DNA from: Solirubrobacteraceae bacterium
GTDB taxonomy: Bacteria > Actinomycetota > Thermoleophilia > Solirubrobacterales > Solirubrobacteraceae
NCBI GenBank assembly: GCA_030447275.1
Contig: JAUJPF010000022.1
Span: 34,060 to 75,583 of the forward strand
Direction: 5' to 3'
Length of the DNA stretch: 41,524 nucleotides
The position numbers and the translations under genes were made by a program. Every line of letters begins with the position of its first letter. Within the stretch, counting starts at the first letter, position 1. The notes under the pieces were generated by a model. The model did not search any database and was not told the DNA's origin. It worked only from the letters and a program-made list of their open reading frames with translations. Shown here piece by piece: positions 16,646-25,052 of the stretch.

Positions 16646-17095
16646 ATGGCGCACCTGTTCATCTGCCCCAGCTGCGGCAAGCGGACGACCGAGACCGACC
16701 GCAACGCCGGCTTCCGCCGGCAGGCCAAGGGCTGCTCGAACTGCGGCTTCGGGTTCCTCTTCGAGCTGCTCGACGACTACTACCCCGCCCCGAACGCCGC
16801 CTTCTTCGTCTGCGACAAGGAGGGCCGGATCATCGGCTGCGGGCGCGGCTCGTTCGAGCTGACGGGCCTCGCCGACGAGAGCGTCATCGGCCGGCCGGCC
16901 AAGGACGTGCTCGGCCTGCGCTTCGACTCGGGCGACGACTACGTCGCGACCGTCCTCGAGTGGGGCGTGCGCCAGCTCTCAAAGCCCGTCGAGGTCAACG
17001 CCGAGGGCGACATCCCCGCCAAGGCGAAGGCCGATCTCTTCCCGGCGTACGACGACGACGGCGGCATGCTCCTCATCCTCACTCCGACCTCGTAA
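16646..17095 (+). CDS. Small zinc-ribbon plus PAS-like domain protein
   Basis: This 149-residue soluble protein starts at ATG 16646 with MAHLFICPSCGKRTTETDRN. Two CxxC pairs (CPSCG, CSNCG) about 25 residues apart form a zinc ribbon. The rest reads as a PAS sensor: AAFFVCDKEGRIIGCGRGSF, ELTGLADESVIGRPAKDVLG, then EVNAEGDIPAKAKADLFPAY and DDGGMLLILTPTS. No output domain follows, so it may act through protein contacts. It is alone between ruvB (40 bases upstream) and secDF (14 bases downstream). TTGACA at 16613-16618 and TACCCT at 16629-16634 resemble promoter boxes but are only 10 bases apart. Function is not known. Confidence 0.7.
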   Translation: MAHLFICPSCGKRTTETDRNAGFRRQAKGCSNCGFGFLFELLDDYYPAPNAAFFVCDKEGRIIGCGRGSFELTGLADESVIGRPAKDVLGLRFDSGDDYVATVLEWGVRQLSKPVEVNAEGDIPAKAKADLFPAYDDDGGMLLILTPTS

Positions 17096-17109
17096 GCTGA
17101 CCCAGCCCC

Positions 17110-20076
17110 GTGACCGACCGCCGGCGCAACTTCTTCATCCTCCTGCTCGTGGCCGGGCTCCTCGTGGCGTCCGGCTGGGTCATCGCGACCAAGGACACGA
17201 AGCTCGGCCTCGACCTGCGCGGCGGCGTCGAGCTCGTCTACGAGGCGACGCCGACGCCCCAGCAGCCCGTCGTCGACGCCGAGGCGCTCGACCGGTCGAT
17301 CGACGTCATGCGCGAGCGCGTCGACACCCTCGGCGTCGCCGAGCCGGAGATCCAGCGCTCCGGCGAGCAGCAGATCTCCGTCGGGCTGCCCGACGTCGAG
17401 AACGCCGACGAGGCGGTCGACCAAGTCGGCCAGGTCGCCCAGCTCTACTTCTACGACTGGGAGCCGAACGTCATCGGCGAGAACGGCCGGCCGTCGCCGA
17501 ACGACCCCGAGGTCACGCGCGGCGGCGAAGCCGGGCAGGCCGGCCAGAACGGCGCGATCTCCTACTACGACGCGGTCAAGCTCGCGGCCAAGCGCCCGCC
17601 CGTCAAGGACGGCAACAACTCGCACGAGGGCCTCTTCTACGCGATCGACGACAAGGACAAGAAGGTCGTCGCCGGCCCGCAGGAGACGCGCGACGAGCTC
17701 GTCGAGGACCTCGAGGACAAGCAGAAGCCCGACCGCGGCGAGAAGCCCGAGCTGACGGCCGAGCAGGCCGACCGGGCGAAGATCATGGAGGTCAAGGAGG
17801 GCACCACCCTCGTCCAGTGCGAGCAGCCCGACGAGGGCCAGGGGGCCGAGCGCCCGGAGACCCAGCAGGAGTGCTGGTTCGTCCTGGCCGACAACGTCGC
17901 GCTCAAGGGCACCGAGATCAAGGAGCCCGAGCAGGCGTTCGACGACGGCGCGGGCGGCTCGGGCAACCCGATCGTCACGTTCAAGTTCACCGACGAGGGC
18001 CGCAGGACGTGGGAGAGCGTGACGCGGGAGATCGCGCAGCGCGGCGCGCGCACGCCCATCGCCCCGGGCGGCGACGTCGTGTCGGCCTCGCACCACTTCG
18101 CGATCGTGCTCGACGACGAGCTCATCTCGGTCCCCTACATCAACTTCCAGGAGAACCCGACCGGCATCGACGCCGCCACCGGCTCGCAGATCGAGGGCGG
18201 GTTCACGCTCGAGTCCGCGCAGGAGCTCGCGAACCTCCTGAAGACCGGCGCGCTGCCGGTCAAGCTCGAGCTGATCTCGCAGTCGCAGGTCTCGGCGACG
18301 CTGGGCGAGCAGGCGCTCGACGAGGGCCTCATCGCCGGCGCGGCGGGCTTCGGGATCGTCGCGCTCTTCCTGCTCGTCTTCTACCGGATCCTCGGCGTCA
18401 TCGCCGTGCTCGCGCTGCTCGTCTACTCGGCGTACTTCTTCGCGCTGATCAAGCTCATCCCGATCACGCTGACGCTGCCGGGCATCGCCGGCACGATCCT
18501 GACCCTCGGCGTCGCGGCCGACGCGAACATCGTCATCTTCGAGCGCGTCAAGGAGGAGATACGCGCGGGCAGATCGGTGATGGCGGGCCTCGCCGCGGGC
18601 TACAAGAAGGGCCTGACCGCGATCATCGACGCGAACGTCGTCACGATCATGGTCGCCTTCATCCTCTTCGTGCTCGCCACCGCGGGCGTGAAGGGCTTCG
18701 CGTTCACGCTCGGCGTCGGCACCATCGTCTCGCTCTTCACGGCGGTCCTCTTCACCCAGGCGATCGTCGGCACGCTGGGCCGGTCGAAGTTCCTCAACAG
18801 CCCGAGCGCGCTCGGCGCCGGCAAGCAGCGCAAGCCGATCACGTTCGACTTCATGGGCTGGTCGAAGTGGTTCTTCTCGATGTCCGGCGTGATCCTGCTG
18901 ATCTGCGCGATCGCGCTCGCCGGCAAGGGGGTGGACTTCGGGATCGACTTCGAGTCGGGCACCCGGATCCGCGCGGCGCTCGAGCAGAAGGTGGACGAGA
19001 ACCAGCTCCGCGGCGCGCTCGAGGACCACGACGCGAGCCTCGCCGACGCGGAGATCCAGGCGGTCCAGGACCCGGGCATCGGCCCGAACGCCTTCCAGAT
19101 CTCGACCGAGCAGCTCACGCCGCCCGAGGTCACGGCGGCGACGAACGCGATCGACGACGCGTTCGGCATCCGCGGTGCGCCCAACACGCAGTCGATCGGG
19201 CCGACGTTCGGCGCGACGGTCGCGGAGAGCGCGATCATCGCGATCATCGCGTCGCTGATCGTCATCAGCGTCTACCTCACGCTGCGCTTCGAGTGGAAGT
19301 ACGCGGTGCCGGTGCTGATCGCGCTGTCGCACGACCTGCTCATCACGACGGGCGTCTACGCGCTCATCGGCCGGGAGGTGTCGACGGCGACCGTGGCTGC
19401 CCTGCTCACCATCTTGGGGTTCTCGCTCTACGACACGATCATCGTGTTCGACCGCATCCGCGAGAACGTGCCGCGCATGCCGCGCGCGACGTACTCGCAG
19501 ATCGTCAACCGCTCGATGTCCGAGGTCATCGTGCGATCGCTGGCCACGACGTTCACCGCCGGCCTGCCGGTGCTCGCGCTGATGCTCTTCGGCGGCGAGA
19601 CGCTGCGCGACTTCGCGTTCGCGCTGTTCGTCGGCACGATCTCGGGCACGTACTCGTCGGTGTTCATCGCGTCGCAGGTGCTCACGCACTGGAAGGAGCG
19701 CGAGCCCGTGTGGCGCCGGCGCCGCGCGCTCATCGCCGGCGAGCACGGCGGCACCGTCCCCGCGTACGCGATGGGCGCAGCCGCGACGACGGTCGAGCCC
19801 GACGCCCCGCAGCGCCCGCGCCGGCCCCTCACCGCGCCGGACGATCCGCAGCGCGGGGTGTCGCGCGAGGAGTTCGACGACATGGTCCGCGACCTGCACG
19901 CCGACCCGCCGCCGGCGCGGACGGCGGTCAAGGAGCCGCCCGCTCCCGCCCCTGCGCCTGAGAGCGCGCCCGACGCCGACCCGTCGGAGCTCTACATGAA
20001 GGGCGACGGCGGCACCGACGGCAAGAAGCGCCCGCCGCGCAAGCCGAAGAACCGCAAGCACGGAAGGCCGCGCTAG
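17110..20076 (+). CDS. secDF: SecD-SecF fusion, protein-export membrane protein
   Basis: This 988-residue fused SecDF uses the proton gradient to help SecYEG/SecA complete protein translocation. The SecD half starts at GTG 17110 (MTDRRRNFFILLLVAGLLVA, first helix) with LGLDLRGGVELVYEA and the P1 base motif VMRERVDTLGVAEPEIQR. A block of five helices follows (ALDEGLIAGAAGFGIVALFL to GTIVSLFTAVLFTQAIVGTL) with ADANIVIFERVKEE. The SecF half starts near 570 (ITFDFMGWSKWFFSMSGVIL), continues VDFGIDFESGTRIR, then four or five helices with GFSLYDTIIVFDRIRENV. Two features stand out: the P1 region carries an unusually long, charged insertion (about residues 125-265), and the C-terminus has a 90-residue Pro/Lys-rich cytoplasmic tail. 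A TAAGCT box 11 bases before the start may serve as its own -10. Confidence 0.94.
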   Translation: MTDRRRNFFILLLVAGLLVASGWVIATKDTKLGLDLRGGVELVYEATPTPQQPVVDAEALDRSIDVMRERVDTLGVAEPEIQRSGEQQISVGLPDVENADEAVDQVGQVAQLYFYDWEPNVIGENGRPSPNDPEVTRGGEAGQAGQNGAISYYDAVKLAAKRPPVKDGNNSHEGLFYAIDDKDKKVVAGPQETRDELVEDLEDKQKPDRGEKPELTAEQADRAKIMEVKEGTTLVQCEQPDEGQGAERPETQQECWFVLADNVALKGTEIKEPEQAFDDGAGGSGNPIVTFKFTDEGRRTWESVTREIAQRGARTPIAPGGDVVSASHHFAIVLDDELISVPYINFQENPTGIDAATGSQIEGGFTLESAQELANLLKTGALPVKLELISQSQVSATLGEQALDEGLIAGAAGFGIVALFLLVFYRILGVIAVLALLVYSAYFFALIKLIPITLTLPGIAGTILTLGVAADANIVIFERVKEEIRAGRSVMAGLAAGYKKGLTAIIDANVVTIMVAFILFVLATAGVKGFAFTLGVGTIVSLFTAVLFTQAIVGTLGRSKFLNSPSALGAGKQRKPITFDFMGWSKWFFSMSGVILLICAIALAGKGVDFGIDFESGTRIRAALEQKVDENQLRGALEDHDASLADAEIQAVQDPGIGPNAFQISTEQLTPPEVTAATNAIDDAFGIRGAPNTQSIGPTFGATVAESAIIAIIASLIVISVYLTLRFEWKYAVPVLIALSHDLLITTGVYALIGREVSTATVAALLTILGFSLYDTIIVFDRIRENVPRMPRATYSQIVNRSMSEVIVRSLATTFTAGLPVLALMLFGGETLRDFAFALFVGTISGTYSSVFIASQVLTHWKEREPVWRRRRALIAGEHGGTVPAYAMGAAATTVEPDAPQRPRRPLTAPDDPQRGVSREEFDDMVRDLHADPPPARTAVKEPPAPAPAPESAPDADPSELYMKGDGGTDGKKRPPRKPKNRKHGRPR

Positions 20077-20369
20077 TGGCGGGCCTGGCGTGGGTGATGA
20101 TGGCGATCGCCATCTGGCACTTCACCGTGTTCCTCCCGGACCGCTTCTGGGGCGGCATCGTCGGCGCGTTCCTCTTCTCCATCCTCGGGGCCCTGATCTT
20201 CGGGTTCGCCATCCACGGGCTCCACGTCCCGGGGCAGAACGACACCTCGCTCGTCAGCGCGCTCGAGGCCATCCCCGGCACGCTGCTCGGCCTCGGCGCC
20301 TGCTGGCTGCTCGGCGTACGCACCGAGGGCGACCAGCAGCACGGCGACGCCTTCGGCCGCGCGACGTAG
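20076..20369 (+). CDS. Small membrane protein, unknown function
   Basis: This 97-residue protein begins at a GTG sharing one base with the secDF stop. It has three hydrophobic segments: LAWVMMAIAIWHFTVFL, WGGIVGAFLFSILGALIFGF and ALEAIPGTLLGLGACWLLGV. It resembles the small GlsB/YeaQ/transglycosylase-associated type in having compact Gly/Ala-rich helices, but I cannot assign it. Tight linkage implies co-expression with SecDF; a role in export is not shown. The next gene begins immediately after the stop. Confidence 0.65.
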   Translation: MAGLAWVMMAIAIWHFTVFLPDRFWGGIVGAFLFSILGALIFGFAIHGLHVPGQNDTSLVSALEAIPGTLLGLGACWLLGVRTEGDQQHGDAFGRAT

Positions 20370-20858
20370 GTGCGCTCCGCGCGTCCGGAGGACGCCCCGC
20401 GCATCGCCGAGATCTACAACCAGGGGATCGAGGATCGCGTCGCGACGTTCGAGACGCAGCCGCGGGACCCCGCCGACGTCGCGGCGTGGTTCGACGAGGA
20501 GCTGCCGTTCATCGTCGCCGAGCGCGACGGCGCGGTCGTCGGCTTCGCGCGCGTCAGCCCGTACTCCGACCGCTGCGTCTACGAGGGCGTCGGCGACCAC
20601 GGCGTGTACGTCGCGCGCGAGGCGCGGGGGAGCGGCGTCGGCCGCGACCTGCTCGACACGCTCGCGTTCGCGGCGGCGAGCGTCCGGCTCTACAAGCTGA
20701 CCGCGCGGATCCTCGCCGACAACGCGGCGTCGCTCGCGGTCCACCGCGCGGCGGGCTTCCGCGAGGTCGGCGTCCAGCGCCGCCACGGCAGGCTCGACGG
20801 CGAGTGGAAGGACGTCGTGATCGTCGAGCTGCTGCTCGGCGAGGCGGCGGAGGGTTGA
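20370..20858 (+). CDS. GNAT-family N-acetyltransferase, phosphinothricin acetyltransferase/ArsN1-like
   Basis: This 162-residue acetyl-CoA-dependent N-acetyltransferase starts at GTG directly after the preceding stop: MRSARPEDAPRIAEIYNQGI, with EDRVATFETQPRDPADVAAW typical of the Pat/Bar/ArsN1 group. The acetyl-CoA loop is VAREARGSGVGRDLLDTLAF (R-x-x-G-x-G motif), and NAASLAVHRAAGFREVGVQR and the final GEWKDVVIVELLLG complete the fold. In this group GRLDGEWKDV is the family's C-terminal signature. Family members detoxify phosphinothricin, methionine sulfoximine or trivalent organoarsenicals; which applies here cannot be read. Confidence 0.85.
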   Translation: MRSARPEDAPRIAEIYNQGIEDRVATFETQPRDPADVAAWFDEELPFIVAERDGAVVGFARVSPYSDRCVYEGVGDHGVYVAREARGSGVGRDLLDTLAFAAASVRLYKLTARILADNAASLAVHRAAGFREVGVQRRHGRLDGEWKDVVIVELLLGEAAEG

Positions 20859-20890
20859 CGCGCAGCGCGCGTGGTTGGGAGGCTGCGTCC

Positions 20891-21187
20891 ATGCACGCAC
20901 GACAGACGACGGTCCAGGGCGATCCCGCGAATGTCGATCGCGCGGTGGAGACGGTTCGCAGCGAGGTCCTTCCGGCGCTCCAGGCCGCGGACGGCTTCAA
21001 GGGCTTCACACTGCTCGTGGACCGCGAGAGCGGGACGCTGATCGGCACCAGCTACTTCGAGAGCGCCGAGGCGGTCCAGGCGAGCGAGGACGCCGTGCGC
21101 GACACGCGCGCGTCGGCCGCGCAGGCCGCCGGCGGCGGCGAGCCGCAGGTCCGGTTCTTCGAGGTGGCGATCGACACGGAGGCGTAG
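20891..21187 (+). CDS. Antibiotic biosynthesis monooxygenase-like (dimeric alpha+beta barrel) protein
   Basis: This 98-residue protein, MHARQTTVQGDPANVDRAVE, contains ALQAADGFKGFTLLVDRESG and TLIGTSYFESAEAVQASEDA, the strand-helix pattern of ABM/ferredoxin-like stress-responsive dimers. A GGGAGG at 20877-20882 precedes the ATG by 8 bases. The catalytic residues of ActVA-Orf6-type enzymes are not obvious, so an enzymatic role is uncertain. It converges with the glutaredoxin-like gene; two small hairpins lie between them. Confidence 0.65.
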   Translation: MHARQTTVQGDPANVDRAVETVRSEVLPALQAADGFKGFTLLVDRESGTLIGTSYFESAEAVQASEDAVRDTRASAAQAAGGGEPQVRFFEVAIDTEA

Positions 21188-21208
21188 CGCCGGCCCGACG
21201 CGACGACG

Positions 21209-21244
21209 TGCGCGAATCGCGCAAAGGCTGTGCGTTTTGCGCAC
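21209..21244. terminator. Paired small hairpins between convergent genes
   Basis: Two 5-bp stems with 5-base loops follow each other: TGCGC/GCGCA (21209-21223) and GTGCG/CGCAC with a TTTTG loop (21230-21244). Lying between two convergent genes, they could end transcription from both sides. Confidence 0.4.
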
Positions 21245-21282
21245 GTCGACGAAGGCGGGGCCCCGGGCAGGGCCGGGCCGGG

Positions 21283-21564
21283 TCAGTGCGCCTGCGCCTG
21301 GCGGCGGTGGCCCTCTTCCCAGTCGTGCGGCGGGAACCGCTCGTCGAGCGCGGCGAGGATCTCCAAGGTGTCGCCGCTCAGCACGGTGCCGTCGTCGAAC
21401 ACGAGCGCCGGGATGTAGTCGTCGCCGGTCGCCTCGCGCAGCGCGTCGCGATCGTGCGGGTCGGGCGCGACCTGCCGGGCGACGTAGTCGACGCCGAGCT
21501 CGGTGAGTCGCTGGCGGACGGCCGCGGAGTACGGGCACCACTCGGCCTGGAAGAGCTGGATCAT
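21283..21564 (-). CDS. Glutaredoxin-like thiol protein
   Basis: This 93-residue thioredoxin-fold protein begins MIQLFQAEWCPYSAAVRQRL. The active site is CPYS, a one-cysteine (monothiol) glutaredoxin form rather than CPYC. ELGVDYVARQVAPDPHDRDA is the second strand. DDYIPALVFDDGTVLSGDT contains the cis-proline (IPALV) and the GDT glutathione-contact loop, and EILAALDERFPP closes the fold. It probably forms mixed disulfides with a low-molecular-weight thiol (mycothiol in actinobacteria, an inference). It is single and convergent with the upstream gene. Confidence 0.85.
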   Translation of the reverse strand: MIQLFQAEWCPYSAAVRQRLTELGVDYVARQVAPDPHDRDALREATGDDYIPALVFDDGTVLSGDTLEILAALDERFPPHDWEEGHRRQAQAH

Positions 21565-21677
21565 CCCGCGGTGCTACCCCGGCCGCGGCGGCTCAGCCGC
21601 CCACGACCGCAAGACCCGGGTGCCGCCCTTGGGCAGACGTCCTGCTTCCGGCGACCTTCTACGTCCGGACTGGTCTA

Positions 21678-23098
21678 CTAGCCCCTCCGCCGCCGGTGAC
21701 GTCGCCTGAGCGTCAGCCTCGCAGTGTCGACGACCGGGTCACCGCCGTCTGGCCTGAACGTCGCGCGCAGTACCGTCTTGACCGGCGAACGCTGGCCGAG
21801 CAGCGAACGCCCAGCGGGTGTCGGGTGGAGCTTCACGTCGTACCGACCCAGCTGCGTCACGCGTCGACGCCCGCGCGCGACCACGACTGGCCTTCCGCGC
21901 ACAGCCGCGGCCCGAGCCTCGTCGGGCGCCGCGCTGGCAAGCGCGACGACATCGATCATGCCGGCGTCGTCGACAGCTACCGTCGCGACCGCGCCGCCGC
22001 TGTCGAGCGGGACGCCCTTCTCGATCTGCATCGGGTCCGAGAAGGGCGTGACGAAGCTCGTCACGAACCTGATCGCGGGGAAGTCGTAGAGGCAGCCTCC
22101 GCCCTGGATGCCGTTCCTGACCCCGTCGCCGGTGACGAGCGCTGGGAGGGGGATCGGATCGCCCGTGACGGTGAATTGGCCTACGGCGGGAATCGCGGCC
22201 ATGCCATGGATGTCGAGGCGACCGGTGGTCTTGATCGTCGCCCCGCCGTTGAGCGCTACATCGACGTTCATGTCAAGCCGGAGCGCATCGAAGCAGTGGT
22301 TGCCCCGGTAGGTGCCGGAGACCGTCGCGAGACCGGTCGGGCTAGATGCCGAATCCCCATCGATACTCCCCAGTGCGGCCACGGCGAGCGGTTGGCCGGA
22401 GAACGTCCCACTCGGTGCCGGATTCTCCTGAAGACCCAAGAGGTACGGCAACGTCGCGGTCGGCTGCTGGAACTTAACGGTCGGCGACATGCTCACTACC
22501 CCGCTGAGCAGGCAGGTGGCAGCGGGTGAAACGGTGAGCGTCTTCAAGACGGCGCTGAGCTGCTCGACGAGGGACTGCGCCGAAGCGTTACTGCCGACGA
22601 CCGCGTACAGCATGAACGGCCGCCCACCGCTCGTGAAACTGGTCTGGAAGGCGGCGGCATCCGTTACGGAGGTGGGTCCGTGCACCGAAGTCGCGTCGAA
22701 CTGCGTCGGGTCGAGCGGCAGCGGCGGCCCATCGCAGTGAAGAGTCCGGTTCGCGGCCGAAGGAGGAGCACATCCATCTCGGGCGGGGGCAATGGCGCGC
22801 TCGGGTTCGCCATGATCGACGCGTAGATCTGCTCGAGGTAGGAGATGTCAGCGGTCGGCAGGTATGCATCCGGCGTGAATTCGGTCAGCGCGAGAAAGAC
22901 GTGGCTCGAGCCCATCGCGTTGATGACCTCCGCGCCGTAGGTCGTCGAGTCCGTCGGCATGGCGAATGATGCGGTGTGGAGGGTTGGCCGTCCGTCGTCG
23001 TCGGGGTCGCCCGCGTACGTGAAGACACGCCCGGACCAATGGCTGGGGATCTCGATCGAGATGCCGTGTCCGCTAACGCGCACTGTGGCGCTCCTCAC
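21678..23098 (-). CDS. Extracytoplasmic protein with Mog1/PsbP-like N-terminal domain (frameshifted at about 22725)
   Basis: This is the last gene of the mau-like operon. GTG at 23096-23098 overlaps the upstream stop (GTGA). VRVSGHGISIEIPSHWSGRV is the opening of a Mog1/PsbP-like alpha-beta domain (GISI..P..W). FLALTEFTPDAYL, then FTAMG in one frame continue as PPLPLDPTQFDATSVHGPTS in the next, leading to GGRPFMLYAVVGSNAS. An added G in the GGG run near 22728 would restore one protein of about 473 residues; as given, the first frame stops at 22664. The C-terminal half has an Ig-like repeat (YDVKLHPTPAGRSLLGQR, TVLRATFRPDGGDPVVDT) and an Arg-rich end. No signal peptide is evident. Function is unknown. 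Confidence 0.6.
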
Positions 23099-24153
23099 TC
23101 ATGGAACTCGGTTGTCACGCGCGCGATTGCGCGGAGGGCGACACACTCGCCGGTGCCGTCAGTCGAGGGCGCTAGCCGGACGCGCAGCGTCCCGCGGACC
23201 TCGAACGGCTGCCTGGTGGCGAAGACGTCGAGGCGGATGAGCGGCGTGGTGGTCGACTCACCCCGCCCGGTCACCGGCACGGTGAACGCCAGCGGTTCGC
23301 GTGGTGGAAGATTACGGCGCCGCGACAGTGCGCGACCCGAGGTGACCCGTACCCGCTCGTTGACCAATGGCCCGGCTCGGTACGTGAGGCGGAATCGGGA
23401 GCCGGAGTCGCAGTCGCCGTGTAACTGCCCGAGCTTCGGCAGCGCAAAGAGGAGTTGCCTTGTGTCGCCCCCTGTTTGCGGCGGAGCACTCGTCTCTCGC
23501 TCCGGTGGTGAGGACGGCGCGTCGTCCGGGCGCGCGGTCACGGGCGCGGCGTCCGACGGGGCGCCACATCCGGCGAGGGCGACAGCCGCGAGGACGACGG
23601 CGATGTCGAGTCCCAGCGTCCTCCGGCCGACCGACCTCTCGAGCTCGGCAATCCGCCGATCAAGGTGCTCGAGCGCCGTCGGCGTCGTGGCGGCGCGTCC
23701 AGGCAGCACCGCGAGGCCGCGCACCAACCCGAACGTCGCGCCAATCAACATCCCCACCGACGGGCTCCCGGACAACAGCGCGGCGCCCAGCGTGGCCCAG
23801 ACCCCAGCCGCGACCACGACTGTTGCCACGCCGGTTCCGAGCTGCAGCCCAAACCAGACGCCATAGAGCCAGCCACGGTAGTGGTCCAGCCACCGCTCGT
23901 TGACCTGGCGCTGCGGTCCAGGTAGCGCATCGACCCGCGGGGACAGATCGACGGCTACGCAGACAGCGACGAGCACACCCAGCGCGGCGAGCCGCGGCGC
24001 CCACGCGAGGTCGGGCCCGAGCGAGCCGATCACGCCTAGTCCGAAACCCAGCGCGGCACCGCCGACCAGCGCGCCTACGATAAACGCCGTCACCGTCAGG
24101 ACGTACGGCTGTCCGCGGCCCCGCTCACCGAGCGGAGTGATGCTCGACAGCAT
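23095..24153 (-). CDS. MauF-like polytopic membrane protein fused to an extracytoplasmic domain
   Basis: This 352-residue protein begins at ATG 24153 behind GAGGTG. It opens MLSSITPLGERGRGQPYVLT, an arrangement I associate with MauF/CcdA-related membrane proteins. Four hydrophobic segments follow within 170 residues (TVTAFIVGALVGGAALGFGL; LAALGVLVAVCVAV; FGLQLGTGVATVVVAAGVWA; VGMLIGATFGLVRGLAV). After a charged stretch, RTLGLDIAVVLAAVALAGCG looks like a lipoprotein-type signal (LAGC). A roughly 145-residue polar domain with few cysteines then runs to a stop overlapping the next gene. So a membrane transporter-like half and a lipoprotein-like half are joined in one frame, either a real fusion or two genes merged by an indel. 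MauF is needed for methylamine dehydrogenase maturation in other bacteria. Confidence 0.6.
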   Translation of the reverse strand: MLSSITPLGERGRGQPYVLTVTAFIVGALVGGAALGFGLGVIGSLGPDLAWAPRLAALGVLVAVCVAVDLSPRVDALPGPQRQVNERWLDHYRGWLYGVWFGLQLGTGVATVVVAAGVWATLGAALLSGSPSVGMLIGATFGLVRGLAVLPGRAATTPTALEHLDRRIAELERSVGRRTLGLDIAVVLAAVALAGCGAPSDAAPVTARPDDAPSSPPERETSAPPQTGGDTRQLLFALPKLGQLHGDCDSGSRFRLTYRAGPLVNERVRVTSGRALSRRRNLPPREPLAFTVPVTGRGESTTTPLIRLDVFATRQPFEVRGTLRVRLAPSTDGTGECVALRAIARVTTEFHE

Positions 24154-24162
24154 CGATTCACC

Positions 24163-24243
24163 TCACGGCGACCACGTCGACCGCACGGCGGCGGAGGCCG
24201 CGACGGTCAGGCCTGCCACTGCGAACGCCAGCTCGCCTGACAC
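24163..24243 (-). CDS. Possible 26-residue hydrophobic peptide
   Basis: A GTG two bases after the MauD-like stop opens a 26-codon frame with one Ala/Val-rich stretch (ELAFAVAGLTVAASAAV) that could span a membrane. It ends 9 bases before the MauF-like ATG, and its final codons overlap that gene's GAGGTG. The position fits a coupled operon member; the length makes chance possible. No family is recognised. Confidence 0.25.
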   Translation of the reverse strand: MSGELAFAVAGLTVAASAAVRSTWSP

Positions 24244-24245
24244 GG

Positions 24246-25046
24246 CTACCCGCCCCGTTCCGAGCGCTCGACCTCGCCAGCTTCCTGGCGACTTGGCCAG
24301 AGACTCGGGTGATTCGGGTCGATGCCAGCAGCCAGGAGTGCCTCGTCTGCCTGCCGAATCCGCTCCGGGTGGCTATCGAAAATCCGGCGCTGCAGGCGAG
24401 CGGTGCCAGGGTCGAGGGGCGCTGCGGGCGCGAGCAGAGCAGCGTCGGCGATCGCATCCGCGAGCAGCTGCTCGACCTGATCCCACTTCGACGCGGCACC
24501 CTCACCTCGGATCTCTGCGCTCCCACCGTCCACATAGACGAAGTACGGCGCCGTTGGTACGTCGAAGTCGGTCCACGCGTCGCTTGACATGAGTAGCCGG
24601 ACGCCGGCGGGCGCCTTCCTGAGAAGCTGCGAAGGGCTCTCACTATCGCGGTCCTTGGTCACTACGACGAGTTCCGCGTTGCCTGGGAGGGTCGACAGGT
24701 CGGCGGAGTTGAACGCCCGCCAGAACGTCTCACACACGGTGCAGCCGCTACTCAGAAACGCGAGCAGCGTGTTGCGCCCGCTACGAAAGTCGACCGTTTC
24801 GCGCGTGCCGTCGAGCTTCTCGCCTAGCGCTGGCGGGGCGGCGATCGCGATGCGGTCGTCGGGGATAGGTGCCAGCGCGGGATCGAAGTCCAGCGCGTCG
24901 CCGTCCGCAGCCGGGGTCTCCGAACCGGTCAGAGTCCGCTGGCGCCGGGTGCGGCCGAGCAGCTCTGCCTGACTACGCAGCAGACCGGCCATGAGCACGG
25001 CCATCAGAAGCAGAACGACGGTTTCGGCGGCAACGAGAATCGTCAC
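24246..25046 (-). CDS. MauD-like membrane-anchored thioredoxin-fold protein
   Basis: This 266-residue protein has an N-terminal helix (ILVAAETVVLLLMAVLMAGL) that would anchor it outside the cytoplasmic membrane. The thioredoxin fold follows: NTLLAFLSSGCTVCETFWRA carries Cys102-x-x-Cys105, NAELVVVTKD is the next strand, and DVPTAPYFVYVDGG holds the cis-proline. MauD is the disulfide-handling factor for the cysteine-rich MauA subunit; its site (usually CPVC) is here CTVC. A C-terminal extension of about 60 residues (DPGTARLQRRIFDSHPERIR) is unassigned. GTG 25046 lies 6 bases after the MauA-like stop, with GGAG directly before it. Substrate pairing with the MauA-like protein is inferred from position and family. 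Confidence 0.75.
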   Translation of the reverse strand: MTILVAAETVVLLLMAVLMAGLLRSQAELLGRTRRQRTLTGSETPAADGDALDFDPALAPIPDDRIAIAAPPALGEKLDGTRETVDFRSGRNTLLAFLSSGCTVCETFWRAFNSADLSTLPGNAELVVVTKDRDSESPSQLLRKAPAGVRLLMSSDAWTDFDVPTAPYFVYVDGGSAEIRGEGAASKWDQVEQLLADAIADAALLAPAAPLDPGTARLQRRIFDSHPERIRQADEALLAAGIDPNHPSLWPSRQEAGEVERSERGG

Positions 25047-25052
25047 CTCCGA

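Noticed and set aside
16939..20061. A 1040-codon open frame on the reverse strand opposite secDF
   Set aside because: It is the mirror of a highly biased GC-rich gene; it has no domains, is dominated by Arg/Asp/Leu repeats, and secDF on the + strand has all family motifs.
22664..22735. Programmed -1 frameshifting in the Mog1/PsbP-like gene
   Set aside because: The shift point has a GGG run but no X-XXY-YYZ slippery heptamer or clear downstream pseudoknot, and the window has many other indels; read error is simpler.
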